From contig NZ_RZIS01000001.1 of NCBI RefSeq assembly GCF_005281835.1, forward strand, positions 124,001 to 188,000: DNA of 64,000 nucleotides, given 5' to 3'. Shown one piece after another: positions 38,384-49,627 of the stretch. This DNA is from Vibrio profundi (GTDB lineage Bacteria; Pseudomonadota; Gammaproteobacteria; Enterobacterales; Vibrionaceae). Under the pieces are notes generated by a model. The model was not told the DNA's origin, did not search any database, and saw nothing but the letters and a program-made list of their open reading frames with translations. Numbering within the stretch: position 1 is the stretch's first letter; each line of letters opens with the position of its first letter. Both the position numbers and the translations under genes were made by a program.

Positions 38384-38581
38384 TTATTAGTCTAATAGTA
38401 ACCATGTGTTCTTTTTTTGGTCGATCAAGTCCAGCTGCACGTGTTTTTAGAAAAATTCGCTTGTCAGCCTCTTAGGGTTTCGCTAGTATTGCTCGGCCTT
38501 CAGTTAGGAGGACGCTAGCCTTGTTCTTAAAAATGTTTTTAGAACGGCGCTGGCTCAACAATTAGGAACATAGGTGGAAAA

Positions 38582-38914
38582 ATGTTTACAGTTCTACTTG
38601 TGATTTACCTGTTGGCAGCGCTTGGTGTAATTGGCCTAGTGTTGATTCAACAAGGTAAAGGCGCAGATATGGGAGCCTCTTTCGGTGCTGGCGCTTCAAA
38701 CACTGTGTTTGGTGCTAGTGGCTCAGGAAATTTCCTAACCCGAATGACTGCAATTTTTGCAACAACATTTTTTATCCTTAGCTTAGTGCTTGGCAATATG
38801 TCTACTAGTAAGACTGAGTCACAATGGATTGACCCAACTCAAGGTCAAGTTATCCAGCAAGCTGAAGATGCAGCAAGTGAAATTCCAGCGCAAGGCGATG
38901 AAATTCCACAATAA
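38582..38914 (+). CDS. secG: Protein translocase subunit SecG
   Basis: Inner-membrane protein of 110 aa that helps SecA-driven export through SecYEG. Two hydrophobic segments (about 3-22 and 52-73) flank the conserved cytoplasmic loop with [18 protein letters not shown] and [13 protein letters not shown]. The C-terminus is Gln/Glu-rich. The gene has GGTGG upstream and is followed by the tRNA-Leu and tRNA-fMet genes, as in E. coli. Confidence 0.95.
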   Translation: MFTVLLVIYLLAALGVIGLVLIQQGKGADMGASFGAGASNTVFGASGSGNFLTRMTAIFATTFFILSLVLGNMSTSKTESQWIDPTQGQVIQQAEDAASEIPAQGDEIPQ

Positions 38915-38933
38915 GCGATAAAAAGCTTTTGAT

Positions 38934-39017
38934 GCCGAGATGGTGAAATTGGTAGACACGCTAGCATGAGGTGCTAGTGCCTTAGGTGTGAGGGTTCGAG
39001 TCCCTCTCTCGGCACCA
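38934..39017 (+). tRNA. leuU: tRNA-Leu (GAG)
   Basis: 84-nt cloverleaf with CCA encoded. The acceptor GCCGAGA pairs with TCTCGGC, the anticodon stem CTAGC/GCTAG holds the loop ATGAGGT (anticodon GAG), the variable arm is short class-II type and the T-loop is GGTTCGAGTCC. Its position between secG and the initiator tRNA matches E. coli leuU. Confidence 0.95.
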
Positions 39018-39070
39018 TATTTACAAACTTGTAAATCATCTTGTTGAGCGTATAATGCTCGCAAGTCGGA

Positions 39071-39147
<77 letters not shown>

Positions 39148-39260
39148 ATTCTTTATTATTTTATTTAGAGATTGGTAGCAAGTTTGCGCAGTGTGAACCT
39201 CACTGCGAGTTAAGTGTAAATCAATCTAGATAAACGCTTAACACATCAGGGTCCAGCAAC

Positions 39261-39288
39261 AAAAACCCCGACTTATTCGGGGTTTTTT
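39261..39288 (+). terminator. Terminator after metY
   Basis: AACCCCGA/TCGGGGTT stem with a 5-nt loop and six T. It lies in the 232-bp gap before rimP, so readthrough or a separate promoter near 39300-39370 feeds the nusA operon. Confidence 0.85.
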
Positions 39289-39379
39289 GTTATCTGTGCA
39301 TTTGTAAATGCATATTGATAATGTTTGCTTGGAATTTAAATTGGGCTCTGAGCCCTTTTTTTGTTTCTGGAGTGGTTAA

Positions 39380-39835
39380 ATGACTGGTTTAGAAAGACAA
39401 CTTACTGAAATGCTTGACGCTCCAGTAGCGGCATCAGGTTATGAGTTAGTTGGATTAGAATTTATTCGTGCTGGTGAGCACTCAACGCTACGTATTTATA
39501 TTGATTCTCCAAACGGTATCAATGTGGATGATTGTGCTGAAGTAAGTCACCAAGTAAGTGCAGTAATGGATGTTGAAGATCCAATTTCAGTGGCTTATAA
39601 CCTTGAAGTGTCTTCTCCAGGTTTAGAAAGACCACTGTTCAAAGCAGAGCATTACCAACAATTTATTGGTCACGAGGTAAGCATCGTTTTGAAAATGGCA
39701 GTAGCGAACCGTCGTAAATGGAAGGGTGATATCCAGTCTGTTGATGGTGAAACTATTACGGTATTGGTTGAAGGAAAAGAAGAAGAATTCGTCCTTAGCA
39801 ATATTTCAAAAGCTAACCTGATCCCTAAATTTTAG
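39380..39835 (+). CDS. rimP: Ribosome maturation factor RimP
   Basis: 30S maturation factor of 151 aa, first gene of the rimP-nusA-infB operon. The N-terminal alpha/beta domain contains [23 protein letters not shown] sequence and the DxC loop [14 protein letters not shown] segment, and the C-terminal domain is SH3-like (about 85-150). GGAG precedes the ATG. The gap to nusA is 35 bp. Confidence 0.94.
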   Translation: MTGLERQLTEMLDAPVAASGYELVGLEFIRAGEHSTLRIYIDSPNGINVDDCAEVSHQVSAVMDVEDPISVAYNLEVSSPGLERPLFKAEHYQQFIGHEVSIVLKMAVANRRKWKGDIQSVDGETITVLVEGKEEEFVLSNISKANLIPKF

Positions 39836-39870
39836 TTCTCCTAGAGAGAAGAGCTTAAGAGGCTAGATTA

Positions 39871-41358
39871 ATGAACAAAGAAATTTTAGCGGTAGTAGAA
39901 GCTGTTTCTAACGAAAAAGCAGTTCCTCGTGAGCGTATCTTTGAAGCGCTTGAAATCGCGCTAGCAACAGCAACAAAGAAGAAAAGCGAATTTGAAATCG
40001 AAGTTCGTGTTGAAATCGATCGTAAAACTGGTGACTTCGAAACTTTCCGTCGCTGGGAAGCGGTAGAAGAAGTTGAATTCCCAACTAAGGAAATCTCAAT
40101 TGAAGCTGCAAAATACGATGACGAAACAATCGAATTAGGCGGTTTCATCGAAGACGAAATCGAATCAGTTACTTTCGACCGCATTACAACTCAAACGGCT
40201 AAGCAAGTAATCGTACAGAAAGTACGTGAAGCTGAGCGTGCACAAATTGTTGAGCAGTTCATCGACAACGAAGGCGAGCTAGTAACTGGCGTAGTTAAGA
40301 AAGTTAACCGCGATACTATCATCCTAGACCTAGGTAACAACGCTGAAGCGGTTATTTTACGTGATGATCAACTTCCACGTGAAAACTTCCGTCCAGGTGA
40401 CCGTGTACGTGGTTTACTGTATGCAGTTAAGCCTGAAGCTCGTGGCTTCCAGCTATTCATCACTCGCTCTAAGCCTGAGATGCTCGCTGAACTATTCCGT
40501 GTAGAAGTGCCAGAAATCGGTGAAGAGCTAATCGAACTGAAAGGTGCGGCGCGTGATCCTGGTTCTCGTGCAAAGATTGCAGTAAAAACTAACGACAAGC
40601 GTATTGACCCTGTTGGTGCTTGTGTTGGTATGCGTGGTGCACGTGTACAAGCTGTATCTGGCGAGCTTGGCGGTGAGCGTATCGATATCGTTCTTTGGGA
40701 TGATAACCCAGCTCAATTCGTTATCAATGCAATGGCTCCTGCGGATGTTGCTTCTATCATCGTTGATGAAGATGCGCACTCAATGGATATCGCAGTAGAA
40801 GCGGATAACCTAGCACAAGCAATCGGCCGTAGCGGTCAAAACGTACGTCTAGCATCTCAACTAACAGGTTGGGAACTAAATGTAATGACAGTTGCTGACC
40901 TTCAGAAGAAGCACCAAGAAGAAGCTGTCGCTTCTATCGAAAACTTCATGAAGCACCTAGATATCGAGCAAGACTTTGCCGAACTTCTTGTAGAAGAAGG
41001 TTTCTCAACTCTTGAAGAAGTAGCTTACGTTCCTGTAAATGAGCTTCTTGAAGTTGACGGCCTTGATGAAGGCATCGTTGAAGAGCTACGTAGCCGTGCG
41101 AAAGATGCACTAACAACGCTTGCACTTGCTCAAGAAGAAACATTTGACGGTGTTGAACCAGCTGAAGACCTACTAGGTTTAGAAGGTTTAGAGCGTGAAA
41201 TGGCTTACAAGCTAGCGTCAAAAGGTGTTGCAACACTAGAAGACCTAGCAGACCAAGGTGTTGACGAACTAGAAGGTATTGAAGGATTGACAGAAGAACG
41301 CGCTGGTGAGCTTATCATGGCAGCACGTAACATCTGTTGGTTTGGCGACGAAGAATAA
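39871..41358 (+). CDS. nusA: Transcription termination/antitermination protein NusA
   Basis: RNA polymerase-associated factor of 495 aa. Domains in order are the N-terminal RNAP-binding domain (1-125), S1 (135-200), KH1 and KH2 (about 205-345, with [15 protein letters not shown] and [13 protein letters not shown]) and two acidic repeats (about 360-425 and 435-490). The presence of both acidic repeats is the gammaproteobacterial form that binds alpha-CTD and N-type partners. It lies between rimP and infB. Confidence 0.96.
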   Translation: MNKEILAVVEAVSNEKAVPRERIFEALEIALATATKKKSEFEIEVRVEIDRKTGDFETFRRWEAVEEVEFPTKEISIEAAKYDDETIELGGFIEDEIESVTFDRITTQTAKQVIVQKVREAERAQIVEQFIDNEGELVTGVVKKVNRDTIILDLGNNAEAVILRDDQLPRENFRPGDRVRGLLYAVKPEARGFQLFITRSKPEMLAELFRVEVPEIGEELIELKGAARDPGSRAKIAVKTNDKRIDPVGACVGMRGARVQAVSGELGGERIDIVLWDDNPAQFVINAMAPADVASIIVDEDAHSMDIAVEADNLAQAIGRSGQNVRLASQLTGWELNVMTVADLQKKHQEEAVASIENFMKHLDIEQDFAELLVEEGFSTLEEVAYVPVNELLEVDGLDEGIVEELRSRAKDALTTLALAQEETFDGVEPAEDLLGLEGLEREMAYKLASKGVATLEDLADQGVDELEGIEGLTEERAGELIMAARNICWFGDEE

Positions 41359-41378
41359 TTCAGCAAGGAGAGAGCGGT

Positions 41379-44069
41379 ATGACACAATTAACAGTTAAAG
41401 CACTGAGTGAAGAGATTGGTACGCCAGTTGACCGCTTAATTGAACAACTTGCTGATGCAGGCATGAAGAAAGCTGGTTCGGACCAAGTTTCAGATGCAGA
41501 GAAGCAAACACTGCTAACTCACCTGAAAAAGGAACACGGCGACACTACTGGTGAAGCTGAACCGACTCGCTTAACTCTTCAACGCAAGACCCGCAGCACA
41601 CTAAGTGTTGCCGCTGGAGGCGGTAAGAGTAAGGATGTTCAAGTAGAAGTACGTAAGAAGCGTACTTACGTGAAGCGCAGCGCAATTGAAGATGAAGCAA
41701 AACGTGAAGCTGAGGAAGCAGCTAACCGTGAAGCTGAAGAGAAAGCACAACGCGAAGCTGAAGAGCAAGCGCAACGTGCAGCTGCAGAAAAAGCACAACG
41801 CGAAGCCGAAGAAAATGCGAAACGAGAAGCGGATGCAAAACGTGAAGCGGAAGAAAAGGCAAAACGCGTACAAGCTGATAAGGCTAAAAAAGACATGAAT
41901 GCAAAAAATGCGGACGCAAATACGCAAGCTAAAAAAGAAGCTGACGAACTAAAACGTCGTCAGGAAGAAGAAGCACAACGTAAAGCAGAGCAAGAAGCTG
42001 CTAAGCTAGTTGAAGAAGCTCGTAAACTAGCAGAAGAAAACGAAGCGCGTTGGACTGAAGAAGAGAAGAAGAAGAAAGAACAAGAGAAATCTGCGGATTA
42101 CCATGTGACTACTTCTACTTACGCTCGTGAAGCAGAAGATGCTGCTGATCAAAAAGAAGAGAAAGCTCCTCGTCGTCGTAAAAAGAAAGCGGCACCAGCT
42201 AACCAACCTGGTAACAACCGTGGCGGTCGTAACCAACGTGGTCGTGGCGGTAAAGGTAAACTGGCTAAGCCAACTTCAATGCAGCAAGGCTTCGATAAGT
42301 CTGCAACTGTAGCGAAATCTGACGTTGCTATTGGCGAAACTATCGTAGTTTCTGAGCTAGCGAGCAAAATGTCAGTTAAAGCAACTGAAGTAATTAAAGT
42401 AATGATGAAGATGGGCGCTATGGCGACTATCAACCAAGTGATCGACCAAGAAACAGCACAACTTGTTGCTGAAGAAATGGGTCACAAGGTTATCCTACGT
42501 AAAGAGAACGAACTAGAAGAAGCAGTACTAGCAGATCGCGATAGCGATGCAGTGGCTGAAGGTCGTGCTCCAGTTGTTACTATCATGGGTCACGTTGACC
42601 ACGGTAAAACTTCTACACTTGACTACATCCGTAAAGCACACGTTGCTTCTGGTGAAGCGGGCGGTATTACACAACACATTGGTGCATACCACGTAGAAAC
42701 TGAAAACGGTATGATCACTTTCCTTGATACTCCTGGACACGCGGCGTTTACTGCTATGCGTGCACGTGGTGCTCAAGCGACAGATATCGTTGTACTTGTA
42801 GTAGCAGCAGACGATGGCGTAATGCCACAAACAATCGAAGCAATCCAGCACGCAAAAGCGGCGGGTGTACCTCTGATTGTTGCAGTGAACAAGATCGATA
42901 AAGAAGACGCTAACCCAGACAACGTTAAGAACGAGCTAGCTCAATACGACGTTATTCCTGAGGAATGGGGTGGCGAGAACATGTTTGTTCATATCTCTGC
43001 TAAGCAAGGTACAAACATTGAAGGTCTTCTAGAAACTATCCTTCTTCAGTCTGAAGTTCTTGAGCTAACAGCTGTTAAAGAAGGCATGGCTTCTGGTGTT
43101 GTTGTTGAATCTCGTCTTGATAAAGGTCGTGGTCCAGTTGCAACGGTTCTAGTTCAGTCTGGTACTCTAAACAAAGGCGATATCGTGCTTTGTGGTCAAG
43201 AGTATGGCCGTGTTCGTGCAATGCGCGATGAGAACGGTAAAGAAATCCAAACTGCTGGTCCTTCTATTCCAGTTGAGATCTTGGGTCTATCTGGCGTTCC
43301 TGCATCAGGTGATGAAGCGACAGTAGTACGTGACGAGCGTAAAGCACGTGAAGTAGCGAACTACCGTCAAGGTAAATTCCGCGATGTTAAACTAGCTCGT
43401 CAGCAAAAAGCGAAACTTGAGAACATGTTCTCTAACATGGCTGCTGGTGAAGTTGCTGAACTTAACGTTGTTCTTAAAGCTGACGTTCAAGGTTCTGTTG
43501 AAGCAATCGCAGATTCTCTACGTAAACTTTCTACTGAAGAAGTAAAAGTGAACATCGTTGGTTCTGGTGTTGGTGGTATTACAGAAACTGATGCAGTACT
43601 TGCAGCGGCTTCTAACGCTATCATCCTAGGCTTCAACGTACGTGCTGATGCAACTGCTCGTCGTACTGTTGAAAACGAAAACCTAGATCTACGTTACTAC
43701 TCAATCATCTACCAACTGATCGATGAAGTGAAACAGGCGATGGGCGGTATGCTTGCTCCTGAATTCAAACAAGAAATCATCGGTCTTGCTCAAGTTCGTG
43801 ACGTATTTAAGTCGCCTAAACTTGGTGCAATCGCAGGTTGTATGGTTACAGAAGGTCTGATTAAGCGTAACAACCCAATCCGCGTACTTCGCGAAAACGT
43901 TGTTATCTACGAAGGTGAACTAGAGTCACTACGTCGCTTTAAAGATGACGTTCAAGAAGTTAAGAATGGCTACGAGTGTGGTATTGGCGTTAAGAACTAC
44001 AATGATGTTCGCGTTGGTGACCAAATCGAAGTATTCGAGATTGTTGAAGTAAAACGTACTCTTGATTAA
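41379..44069 (+). CDS. infB: Translation initiation factor IF-2
   Basis: GTPase of 896 aa that places initiator tRNA on the 30S P site. The start is the ATG at 41379 ([19 protein letters not shown]), with AAGGAG 8 bp before it; the frame extends 14 codons into nusA without function. The N-terminal ~330 residues contain an IF2_N helix bundle and a long Lys/Glu/Ala/Arg-rich charged helix, then a Gly/Arg/Asn-rich linker ([16 protein letters not shown]), a second IF2_N, and the G domain with [14 protein letters not shown] and NKID. IF-2 of many bacteria also has internal starts; none is obvious here. Confidence 0.96.
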   Translation: MTQLTVKALSEEIGTPVDRLIEQLADAGMKKAGSDQVSDAEKQTLLTHLKKEHGDTTGEAEPTRLTLQRKTRSTLSVAAGGGKSKDVQVEVRKKRTYVKRSAIEDEAKREAEEAANREAEEKAQREAEEQAQRAAAEKAQREAEENAKREADAKREAEEKAKRVQADKAKKDMNAKNADANTQAKKEADELKRRQEEEAQRKAEQEAAKLVEEARKLAEENEARWTEEEKKKKEQEKSADYHVTTSTYAREAEDAADQKEEKAPRRRKKKAAPANQPGNNRGGRNQRGRGGKGKLAKPTSMQQGFDKSATVAKSDVAIGETIVVSELASKMSVKATEVIKVMMKMGAMATINQVIDQETAQLVAEEMGHKVILRKENELEEAVLADRDSDAVAEGRAPVVTIMGHVDHGKTSTLDYIRKAHVASGEAGGITQHIGAYHVETENGMITFLDTPGHAAFTAMRARGAQATDIVVLVVAADDGVMPQTIEAIQHAKAAGVPLIVAVNKIDKEDANPDNVKNELAQYDVIPEEWGGENMFVHISAKQGTNIEGLLETILLQSEVLELTAVKEGMASGVVVESRLDKGRGPVATVLVQSGTLNKGDIVLCGQEYGRVRAMRDENGKEIQTAGPSIPVEILGLSGVPASGDEATVVRDERKAREVANYRQGKFRDVKLARQQKAKLENMFSNMAAGEVAELNVVLKADVQGSVEAIADSLRKLSTEEVKVNIVGSGVGGITETDAVLAAASNAIILGFNVRADATARRTVENENLDLRYYSIIYQLIDEVKQAMGGMLAPEFKQEIIGLAQVRDVFKSPKLGAIAGCMVTEGLIKRNNPIRVLRENVVIYEGELESLRRFKDDVQEVKNGYECGIGVKNYNDVRVGDQIEVFEIVEVKRTLD

Positions 44070-44184
44070 TTGACTAAAATTACTAATGTAATCTTTTATA
44101 GATAGTTGGTAATTGGTTGTTGAATACGCCATGGGGGGCTGGTTACGACCATCCCCCCATTCTTTCTATTAGTGAGAAAAGAAA

Positions 44185-44598
44185 ATGTCAAAAGAATTTA
44201 GCCGCACGCAACGTGTGTCTCAGCAGCTCCAAAAAGAGCTTGCTTTAATCCTTCAACGTGAGGTGCGTGACTCGCGCATCGGCATGGTAACGATTTCAGA
44301 CGTAGAAGTGTCTCGTGACTTAGCTTACGCAAAAGTTTTCGTGACTTTCTTATGTATTGGCGAGCAAACGCCTGAATCTTGCCTAGCTGCTCTTAAAGAG
44401 CATGAAGTGCCAATTCGTATGGCGCTAGGTAAGCGTATCCGTCACCGCCTAACACCAGAAGTTCGTTTTACTTACGACAACACTTTGGTTGAAGGTATGC
44501 GTATGTCTAACTTAGTAAGTGAAGTACTGAGTGAAGATAAGCGTAAGCAGCAAGAAGCTGGCCGTGATGAAGGTACTGAACCAAAAGGTGAAGAGTAA
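44185..44598 (+). CDS. rbfA: Ribosome-binding factor A
   Basis: Single KH-type domain protein of 137 aa needed for 16S 5'-end maturation and cold adaptation. It starts [20 protein letters not shown] and carries the conserved [17 protein letters not shown] and [11 protein letters not shown] segments; the C-terminal 25 residues are a charged extension. The stop overlaps the truB start by one base (TAATG), giving translational coupling. Confidence 0.95.
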   Translation: MSKEFSRTQRVSQQLQKELALILQREVRDSRIGMVTISDVEVSRDLAYAKVFVTFLCIGEQTPESCLAALKEHEVPIRMALGKRIRHRLTPEVRFTYDNTLVEGMRMSNLVSEVLSEDKRKQQEAGRDEGTEPKGEE

Positions 44599-45551
44599 TG
44601 GCTCGCCGTCGTAAAGGTCGCCCTATTAACGGGGTAATTCTATTAGATAAGCCAACTGGCATTTCATCTAATGATGCACTGCAAAAAGTAAAGCGTATTT
44701 ACTTTGCAGAGAAAGCGGGGCACACCGGAGCTCTGGATCCTCTTGCGACTGGCATGCTGCCAATTTGTCTTGGCGAAGCAACCAAGTTTTCTCAGTTTCT
44801 TCTCGATTCTGATAAGCGTTATGTTGTGATCGCTAAGCTTGGTGAGCGTACCAATACTTCTGACTCTGATGGTGAAGTAGTTGAAACTCGTGAAGTGAAC
44901 GTGACTCAAGAACAACTTGAGCGCTGCATTGAAAGCTTCAAGGGTGAAACTGACCAAGTTCCATCAATGTTCTCTGCGTTAAAATATCAAGGTAAGCCTT
45001 TGTATGAATACGCGCGTGCGGGTATTGAAGTACCACGTGAGTCGCGTAAGATCACTGTGTATTCTATTGAACTGCTTCGCTTTGAAGGTGATGAAGTTGA
45101 AATGGAAGTTCATTGTTCTAAAGGTACTTACATCCGTACTATCACTGATGATCTTGGTGAGATGTTAGGTTGTGGTGCTCACGTGACTATGCTTCGTCGC
45201 ACTGGTGTAGCGAAGTACCCATACGAGCGTATGGTAACGCTTGAGCAGCTGAATGAGATCTTAGAGCAAGCGCAGGAGCAAGAGATTGCACCGAAAGAGC
45301 TGCTTGATCCACTGCTGATGCCAATGGACACTGCCGTTGAAGATTTACCAGAAGTAAACCTCAATGCAGAGCTGACTGATCTTGTTCAGCATGGTATGCC
45401 AGTTCAGGTTTCTGGTGCGCCTACTGAAGGTACGGTTCGCATGACAAGTGGTGAAGAGAAGCTGTTTGTGGGTGTGGCTCAGATTGCCGATGATGGCAGA
45501 GTAGCACCGAAACGTTTGGTGGTTTTCAGAGAAGAAGAACCACAAGCGTAA
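44598..45551 (+). CDS. truB: tRNA pseudouridine(55) synthase
   Basis: Enzyme of 317 aa that makes pseudouridine 55 in the T-loop of tRNAs. The catalytic Asp is in [15 protein letters not shown], motif I is in [16 protein letters not shown] and the C-terminal PUA domain covers about 250-315. It is last in the rimP-truB operon and a terminator follows. Confidence 0.96.
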   Translation: MARRRKGRPINGVILLDKPTGISSNDALQKVKRIYFAEKAGHTGALDPLATGMLPICLGEATKFSQFLLDSDKRYVVIAKLGERTNTSDSDGEVVETREVNVTQEQLERCIESFKGETDQVPSMFSALKYQGKPLYEYARAGIEVPRESRKITVYSIELLRFEGDEVEMEVHCSKGTYIRTITDDLGEMLGCGAHVTMLRRTGVAKYPYERMVTLEQLNEILEQAQEQEIAPKELLDPLLMPMDTAVEDLPEVNLNAELTDLVQHGMPVQVSGAPTEGTVRMTSGEEKLFVGVAQIADDGRVAPKRLVVFREEEPQA

Positions 45552-45577
45552 TTAAGTCGATACTTAGCCTATTTGGT

Positions 45578-45613
45578 AAAAAGCGAATGCCGATAAATGG
45601 TATTCGCTTTTTT
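45578..45613 (+). terminator. truB terminator
   Basis: AAAAAGCGAAT/ATTCGCTTTTTT stem with a 13-nt loop and T-run, 26 bp after truB. Confidence 0.85.
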
Positions 45614-45739
45614 GTTTTATAGGGTGTTCGATTGTTATTGCACCACTTCGTAAACTTCCCTATAATCCTCGGCTCGCGTAGCGGCTGAATCAGAGATTGG
45701 CTGCTACAAATATTAAACTACTCTTATCAGGAGAGAATT

Positions 45740-46009
45740 ATGTCTCTGAATGCAGAAACTAAAGCAGCAATCGTTGCAGAATACGCACGCGCTGAAGGCG
45801 ATACTGGTTCACCAGAAGTACAAGTAGCACTACTAACTGCTTCTATCAACCACCTTCAAGGTCACTTCAAAGCACACAAAGGCGATCACCACAGCCGTCG
45901 TGGTCTTCTACGTATGGTTTCTAGCCGTCGTAAGCTTCTTGACTACCTGAAAGGTAAAGACCTTTCTCGTTACCAAGATCTAATCAAGCGTCTAGGCCTA
46001 CGTCGCTAA
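45740..46009 (+). CDS. rpsO: 30S ribosomal protein S15
   Basis: 89-aa primary 16S-binding protein. The sequence [20 protein letters not shown]... contains the conserved [24 protein letters not shown] helix (about 46-65). It has its own strong ribosome site (CAGGAGAG) and is followed by a terminator before pnp, as in E. coli. Confidence 0.98.
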   Translation: MSLNAETKAAIVAEYARAEGDTGSPEVQVALLTASINHLQGHFKAHKGDHHSRRGLLRMVSSRRKLLDYLKGKDLSRYQDLIKRLGLRR

Positions 46010-46037
46010 TAGCGATGTCTGCAAAGACAGTTTGAAG

Positions 46038-46065
46038 AAAAAGGAGCATTTATGCTCCTTTTTTT
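46038..46065 (+). terminator. rpsO terminator
   Basis: AAAAAGGAGCA/TGCTCCTTTTTTT stem with a short loop and T-run, 28 bp after rpsO. Confidence 0.88.
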
Positions 46066-46231
46066 GTGCCTGCGAAACAGATATGAAATCTATGCTGTGT
46101 ACAACTAGGTTTTTGGCTCTGAAAATGTCTCTTCTTAAAAAAATAGTTTATACTCTTGCACGCTCATAATTCTTTCAATTATGCGCTTTCACTTTGCTCA
46201 ACAATTACAGTCACAGATGTCGGCCAATAGG

Positions 46232-46297
46232 TCGCGACTATTAAAAGTAGATGGCGTTATTTTATAAATAACCTCCGTCTTTTTTTACTAGTCGCGA
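46232..46297 (+). promoter_or_regulatory. Long hairpin in pnp leader (likely RNase III site)
   Basis: TCGCGACTA (46232-46240) pairs with TAGTCGCGA (46289-46297). Inside are GATGG/CCGTC and the perfect GTTATTT/AAATAAC around a 3-nt loop, giving one extended hairpin 64 nt before the pnp start. E. coli pnp has an RNase III-cleaved leader hairpin used for PNPase autocontrol, and this looks like the same arrangement. Confidence 0.65.
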
Positions 46298-46360
46298 TTA
46301 GTAATTGCTGAGTACTCATTCACTAATTCTGAAGATGACTCTTCAGAAGAAGGAAATACA

Positions 46361-48481
46361 ATGTTCGAAAAACCAGTAGTAAAAACGTTTCAGTACGGTA
46401 ACCACACCGTAACTCTAGAAACAGGTGTTATTGCACGTCAAGCAACGTCTGCAGTAATGGTAACAATGGACGATACGTCAGTATTCGTTTCAGTTGTTGG
46501 TAAAAAAGAAGCGGTAGAAGGTCAAGACTTCTTCCCTCTAACAGTTAACTACCAAGAGCGTACTTACGCTGCTGGTAAAATCCCTGGTGGTTTCTTCAAG
46601 CGTGAAGGTCGTCCATCTGAAGGCGAAACATTAACTGCTCGTCTTATCGACCGTCCAATTCGTCCTCTTTTCCCGGATGCATTCAAAAACGAAGTTCAAG
46701 TTATCGCTACGGTAATGTCTGTAAACCCAGACGTTCAACCTGATATGGTAACTATGATTGGTACTTCTGCTGCTCTAGCTATTTCTGGTATCCCATTCAA
46801 CGGTCCTATCGGTGCTGCACGTGTTGGCCACATTGATGGTCAGCTAGTACTTAACCCAAGCAACACTGAGCTAGAAACATCTAAGCTTGATCTTGTTGTT
46901 TCAGGTACAGATAACGCTGTACTTATGGTTGAATCTGAAGCAGACAACCTGACTGAAGAAGAAATGCTTTCTGCAGTAGTATTCGGTCACGATCAACAAC
47001 AAGTTGTTATCAATGCTATCAACGAGTTTGCTGCTGAAGTTGCAACTCCTGCATGGGATTGGACTGCGCCAGAAGAGAACACAGTTCTTAATACTCGCAT
47101 TGCTGAGCTAGCAGAAGCTAAGCTAGTTGAAGCGTACCAAATCACTGAAAAAATGACTCGTTACGACCGCATCCACGCGATCGCAGCAGAAGTTAACGAA
47201 GTTCTAGTATCTGAAAACGAAGAAGTGAACCTAAAAGAAGTTCACTCTATCTTCCACGATCTAGAGAAAACAGTTGTACGTCGCAGCATCATTGCGGGTA
47301 ACCCACGTATCGATGGTCGTGAAAAAGACATGGTTCGTGCGCTAGACGTACGCACTGGTGTTCTTCCTCGTACACACGGTTCTTCTCTGTTCACTCGCGG
47401 TGAAACTCAAGCTATCGTTACTGCTACTCTAGGTACGCAGCGTGATGCTCAAATCATCGACGAGCTAACTGGTGAGCGTAAAGATCACTTCCTACTACAC
47501 TACAACTTCCCTCCATACTGTGTTGGTGAAACTGGCTTTGTAGGTTCTCCTAAGCGTCGTGAAATCGGTCACGGTAAACTAGCTAAGCGTGGTATTGCTG
47601 CAGTAATGCCTTCTGTTGAAGAATTCCCATACACAGTTCGTGTTGTATCGGAAATCACTGAATCTAACGGTTCTTCTTCAATGGCTTCTGTATGTGGTAC
47701 ATCTCTAGCACTTATGGATGCTGGTGTTCCAATTAAGTCTTCTGTTGCGGGTATCGCAATGGGTCTAGTTAAAGAAGGCGACGACTTTGTTGTTCTTTCT
47801 GACATCCTTGGCGACGAAGATCACCTAGGTGACATGGACTTTAAAGTAGCGGGTACTAACGAAGGTATCACTGCGCTACAGATGGATATCAAGATCGAAG
47901 GTATCACCAAAGAAATCATGCAAATTGCTCTTAACCAAGCGCAAGGTGCACGTAAGCACATCCTTTCTGTAATGGATGAAGCGATTTCTGGTGCTCGTGA
48001 AGATATTTCTCAATTTGCTCCACGTATCCACTCAATGAAGATCAACCCAGACAAGATCCGTGACGTTATCGGTAAAGGTGGCGCAGTTATCCGTTCTCTA
48101 TGTGAAGAGACTGGTACAACTATCGAGATCGAAGATGACGGTACAGTGAAGATCGCTGCAACTTCTGGTGAGCAAGCTGATGATGCAATCAACCGCATTA
48201 AAGCGCTAACTGCTGAAGTTGAAGTTGGTACTATCTACACGGGTAAAGTTGCTCGTTTAGCTGACTTCGGTGCATTCGTAACGATCCTTCCTGGTAAAGA
48301 TGGTCTAGTACATATTTCTCAAATCGCTGACAAGCGTATCGAGAAAGTATCTGACTACCTAACTGAAGGCCAAGAAGTTCAAGTTAAAGTACTTGAGATC
48401 GACCGCCAAGGCCGTGTACGTCTAAGCATGAAAGAAGCAGTAGAAAAGCCAGCTGAAGACGCAGCGCCAGCAGCTGAATAA
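46361..48481 (+). CDS. pnp: Polyribonucleotide nucleotidyltransferase (PNPase)
   Basis: Phosphorolytic 3'-5' exoribonuclease of 706 aa and core of the RNA degradosome. Two RNase PH domains (about 1-215 and 300-540) surround an all-alpha linker, then KH (about 550-610, with [18 protein letters not shown]) and S1 (about 620-690, with [15 protein letters not shown]). The catalytic segment [16 protein letters not shown] is present. AAGGA precedes the ATG. It is followed by a terminator and nlpI. Confidence 0.97.
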   Translation: MFEKPVVKTFQYGNHTVTLETGVIARQATSAVMVTMDDTSVFVSVVGKKEAVEGQDFFPLTVNYQERTYAAGKIPGGFFKREGRPSEGETLTARLIDRPIRPLFPDAFKNEVQVIATVMSVNPDVQPDMVTMIGTSAALAISGIPFNGPIGAARVGHIDGQLVLNPSNTELETSKLDLVVSGTDNAVLMVESEADNLTEEEMLSAVVFGHDQQQVVINAINEFAAEVATPAWDWTAPEENTVLNTRIAELAEAKLVEAYQITEKMTRYDRIHAIAAEVNEVLVSENEEVNLKEVHSIFHDLEKTVVRRSIIAGNPRIDGREKDMVRALDVRTGVLPRTHGSSLFTRGETQAIVTATLGTQRDAQIIDELTGERKDHFLLHYNFPPYCVGETGFVGSPKRREIGHGKLAKRGIAAVMPSVEEFPYTVRVVSEITESNGSSSMASVCGTSLALMDAGVPIKSSVAGIAMGLVKEGDDFVVLSDILGDEDHLGDMDFKVAGTNEGITALQMDIKIEGITKEIMQIALNQAQGARKHILSVMDEAISGAREDISQFAPRIHSMKINPDKIRDVIGKGGAVIRSLCEETGTTIEIEDDGTVKIAATSGEQADDAINRIKALTAEVEVGTIYTGKVARLADFGAFVTILPGKDGLVHISQIADKRIEKVSDYLTEGQEVQVKVLEIDRQGRVRLSMKEAVEKPAEDAAPAAE

Positions 48482-48554
48482 TTCTATTGTGCCTGAATCG
48501 ATGAGCTTATCGCTTTTTAGCGTTTTCTAGCCCATACGATTAAAAGCATGTTAT

Positions 48555-48582
48555 AAAGGGAGCATTATCGCTCCCTTTTTTA
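48555..48582 (+). terminator. pnp terminator
   Basis: AAAGGGAGC/GCTCCCTTT stem with an ATTATC loop and T-run, only about 28 bp before nlpI, which then needs its own promoter or readthrough. Confidence 0.85.
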
Positions 48583-48609
48583 TTGCGGTCATAACAGGAG
48601 TATCTATTT

Positions 48610-49521
48610 GTGAAATGGTTTCAAACCGCGAGTTTGTTTTTACTCATTACATTAACTGGGTGTGCTTCCACAACAGAATCACCGAGCCAGTGGGTGTACC
48701 CTCCAATGGCGGTACCACTTCAGGCTAGCGTGCAGCAAGAAGTTCAGATTGCTCGGCTTACTCAGCTACTACAACGTACTGATTTAAAAAATGAAGTACG
48801 AGCTAAAATGCTCTTTGAACGTGGCAATTACTATGACAGTGTAGGCCTACGAGATTTAGCGCGTTTGGACTTTAATCAGTCGCTTTCGTTAAACCCTGCT
48901 CAGCCAGATATTTTTAACCTGCTAGGTGTGTACTTCACGCAAGTGGGTGAGTTTGATGCGGCTTATGAGGCGTTTGACTCAACGTTAGAGCTGGATCCGT
49001 CAAACTCTTACGCAGAGCGTAATCGCTCAATTGCACTTTATTATGGCGAGCGTTATGAATTAGCCAGCGAAGAGATGGCAAAGCATTACTCTGATGACCC
49101 AAGCGATCCATTTAGAGCCTTATGGTCTTACATTATTCAATATGAATTAGAACCAGAGCAAGCCAAGCTTGATTTACAAGCTCGCTACGCTGAACGTGAT
49201 GAATCCTGGGGCTGGGTACTCGTAGCCATCATGCTTGAAGACATCACTGAAGAACAAGCCTTTAAAGCGATTCTAGCAGGTACTCGCGATAATACTTTGC
49301 TTGCACAACGACTAACGGAAACCTATTTCTACTTAGCGAAGCGCTACCACATGCAAGGAGACTTCGCGAATGCGATTTCTTTGTATAAATTGGCGTTGTC
49401 GTTTAATGTTTATGAGTACGTTGAACACCGTTACTCTTATTTAGAGTTAGCTCGTATTTTCGAACAAGTTCAAGCAGATAGAATTGCACAAGCGAAAGCA
49501 CAGCAAGCCGCTGCAGAATAA
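48610..49521 (+). CDS. nlpI: Lipoprotein NlpI
   Basis: Outer-membrane lipoprotein of 303 aa, an adaptor for peptidoglycan endopeptidases. The lipobox is LITLTGC with Cys18. TPR repeats follow (NYYDSVGLRDLARLDFNQ, NLLGVYFTQVGEFDAAYEA and LDPSNSYAERNRSIALYY). The start is the GTG at 48610, with CAGGAG 9 bp upstream. The position after pnp is conserved in gammaproteobacteria. Confidence 0.94.
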   Translation: MKWFQTASLFLLITLTGCASTTESPSQWVYPPMAVPLQASVQQEVQIARLTQLLQRTDLKNEVRAKMLFERGNYYDSVGLRDLARLDFNQSLSLNPAQPDIFNLLGVYFTQVGEFDAAYEAFDSTLELDPSNSYAERNRSIALYYGERYELASEEMAKHYSDDPSDPFRALWSYIIQYELEPEQAKLDLQARYAERDESWGWVLVAIMLEDITEEQAFKAILAGTRDNTLLAQRLTETYFYLAKRYHMQGDFANAISLYKLALSFNVYEYVEHRYSYLELARIFEQVQADRIAQAKAQQAAAE

Positions 49522-49538
49522 GTAAAAGCTTGACTATT

Positions 49539-49566
49539 AAAACCGCTGCTCAGTCAGCGGTTTTTT
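49539..49566 (+). terminator. nlpI terminator
   Basis: AAAACCGCTG/CAGCGGTTTTTT stem with CTCAGT loop, 18 bp after nlpI. Confidence 0.87.
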
Positions 49567-49591
49567 GTTGTCCAAATTTTAATAATTGAGT

Positions 49592-49618
49592 AATATAGTT
49601 AGCCTTGCTAACTATATT
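49592..49618. promoter_or_regulatory. 27-bp palindromic operator before marR gene
   Basis: AATATAGTTAGC and GCTAACTATATT are perfect 12-bp arms around CTT, 9 bp before the MarR-type start codon. The core AGTTAGC-N3-GCTAACT recurs before the MATE gene. It is a likely binding site for the MarR protein (autoregulation, inferred). Confidence 0.7.
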
Positions 49619-49627
49619 GGGTGCGTG

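Noticed and set aside
40946..41236. Minus-strand Leu-rich frame inside nusA
   Set aside because: A shadow of Glu/Lys-rich coding sequence; no start context and no motif.
41601..42433. Low-complexity antisense frames (Phe/Ser-rich) in the infB N-terminal region
   Set aside because: They mirror the Glu/Lys/Ala/Arg repeat of IF-2 and have no independent support. The apparent DNA repeat is amino-acid bias, not a tandem repeat element.
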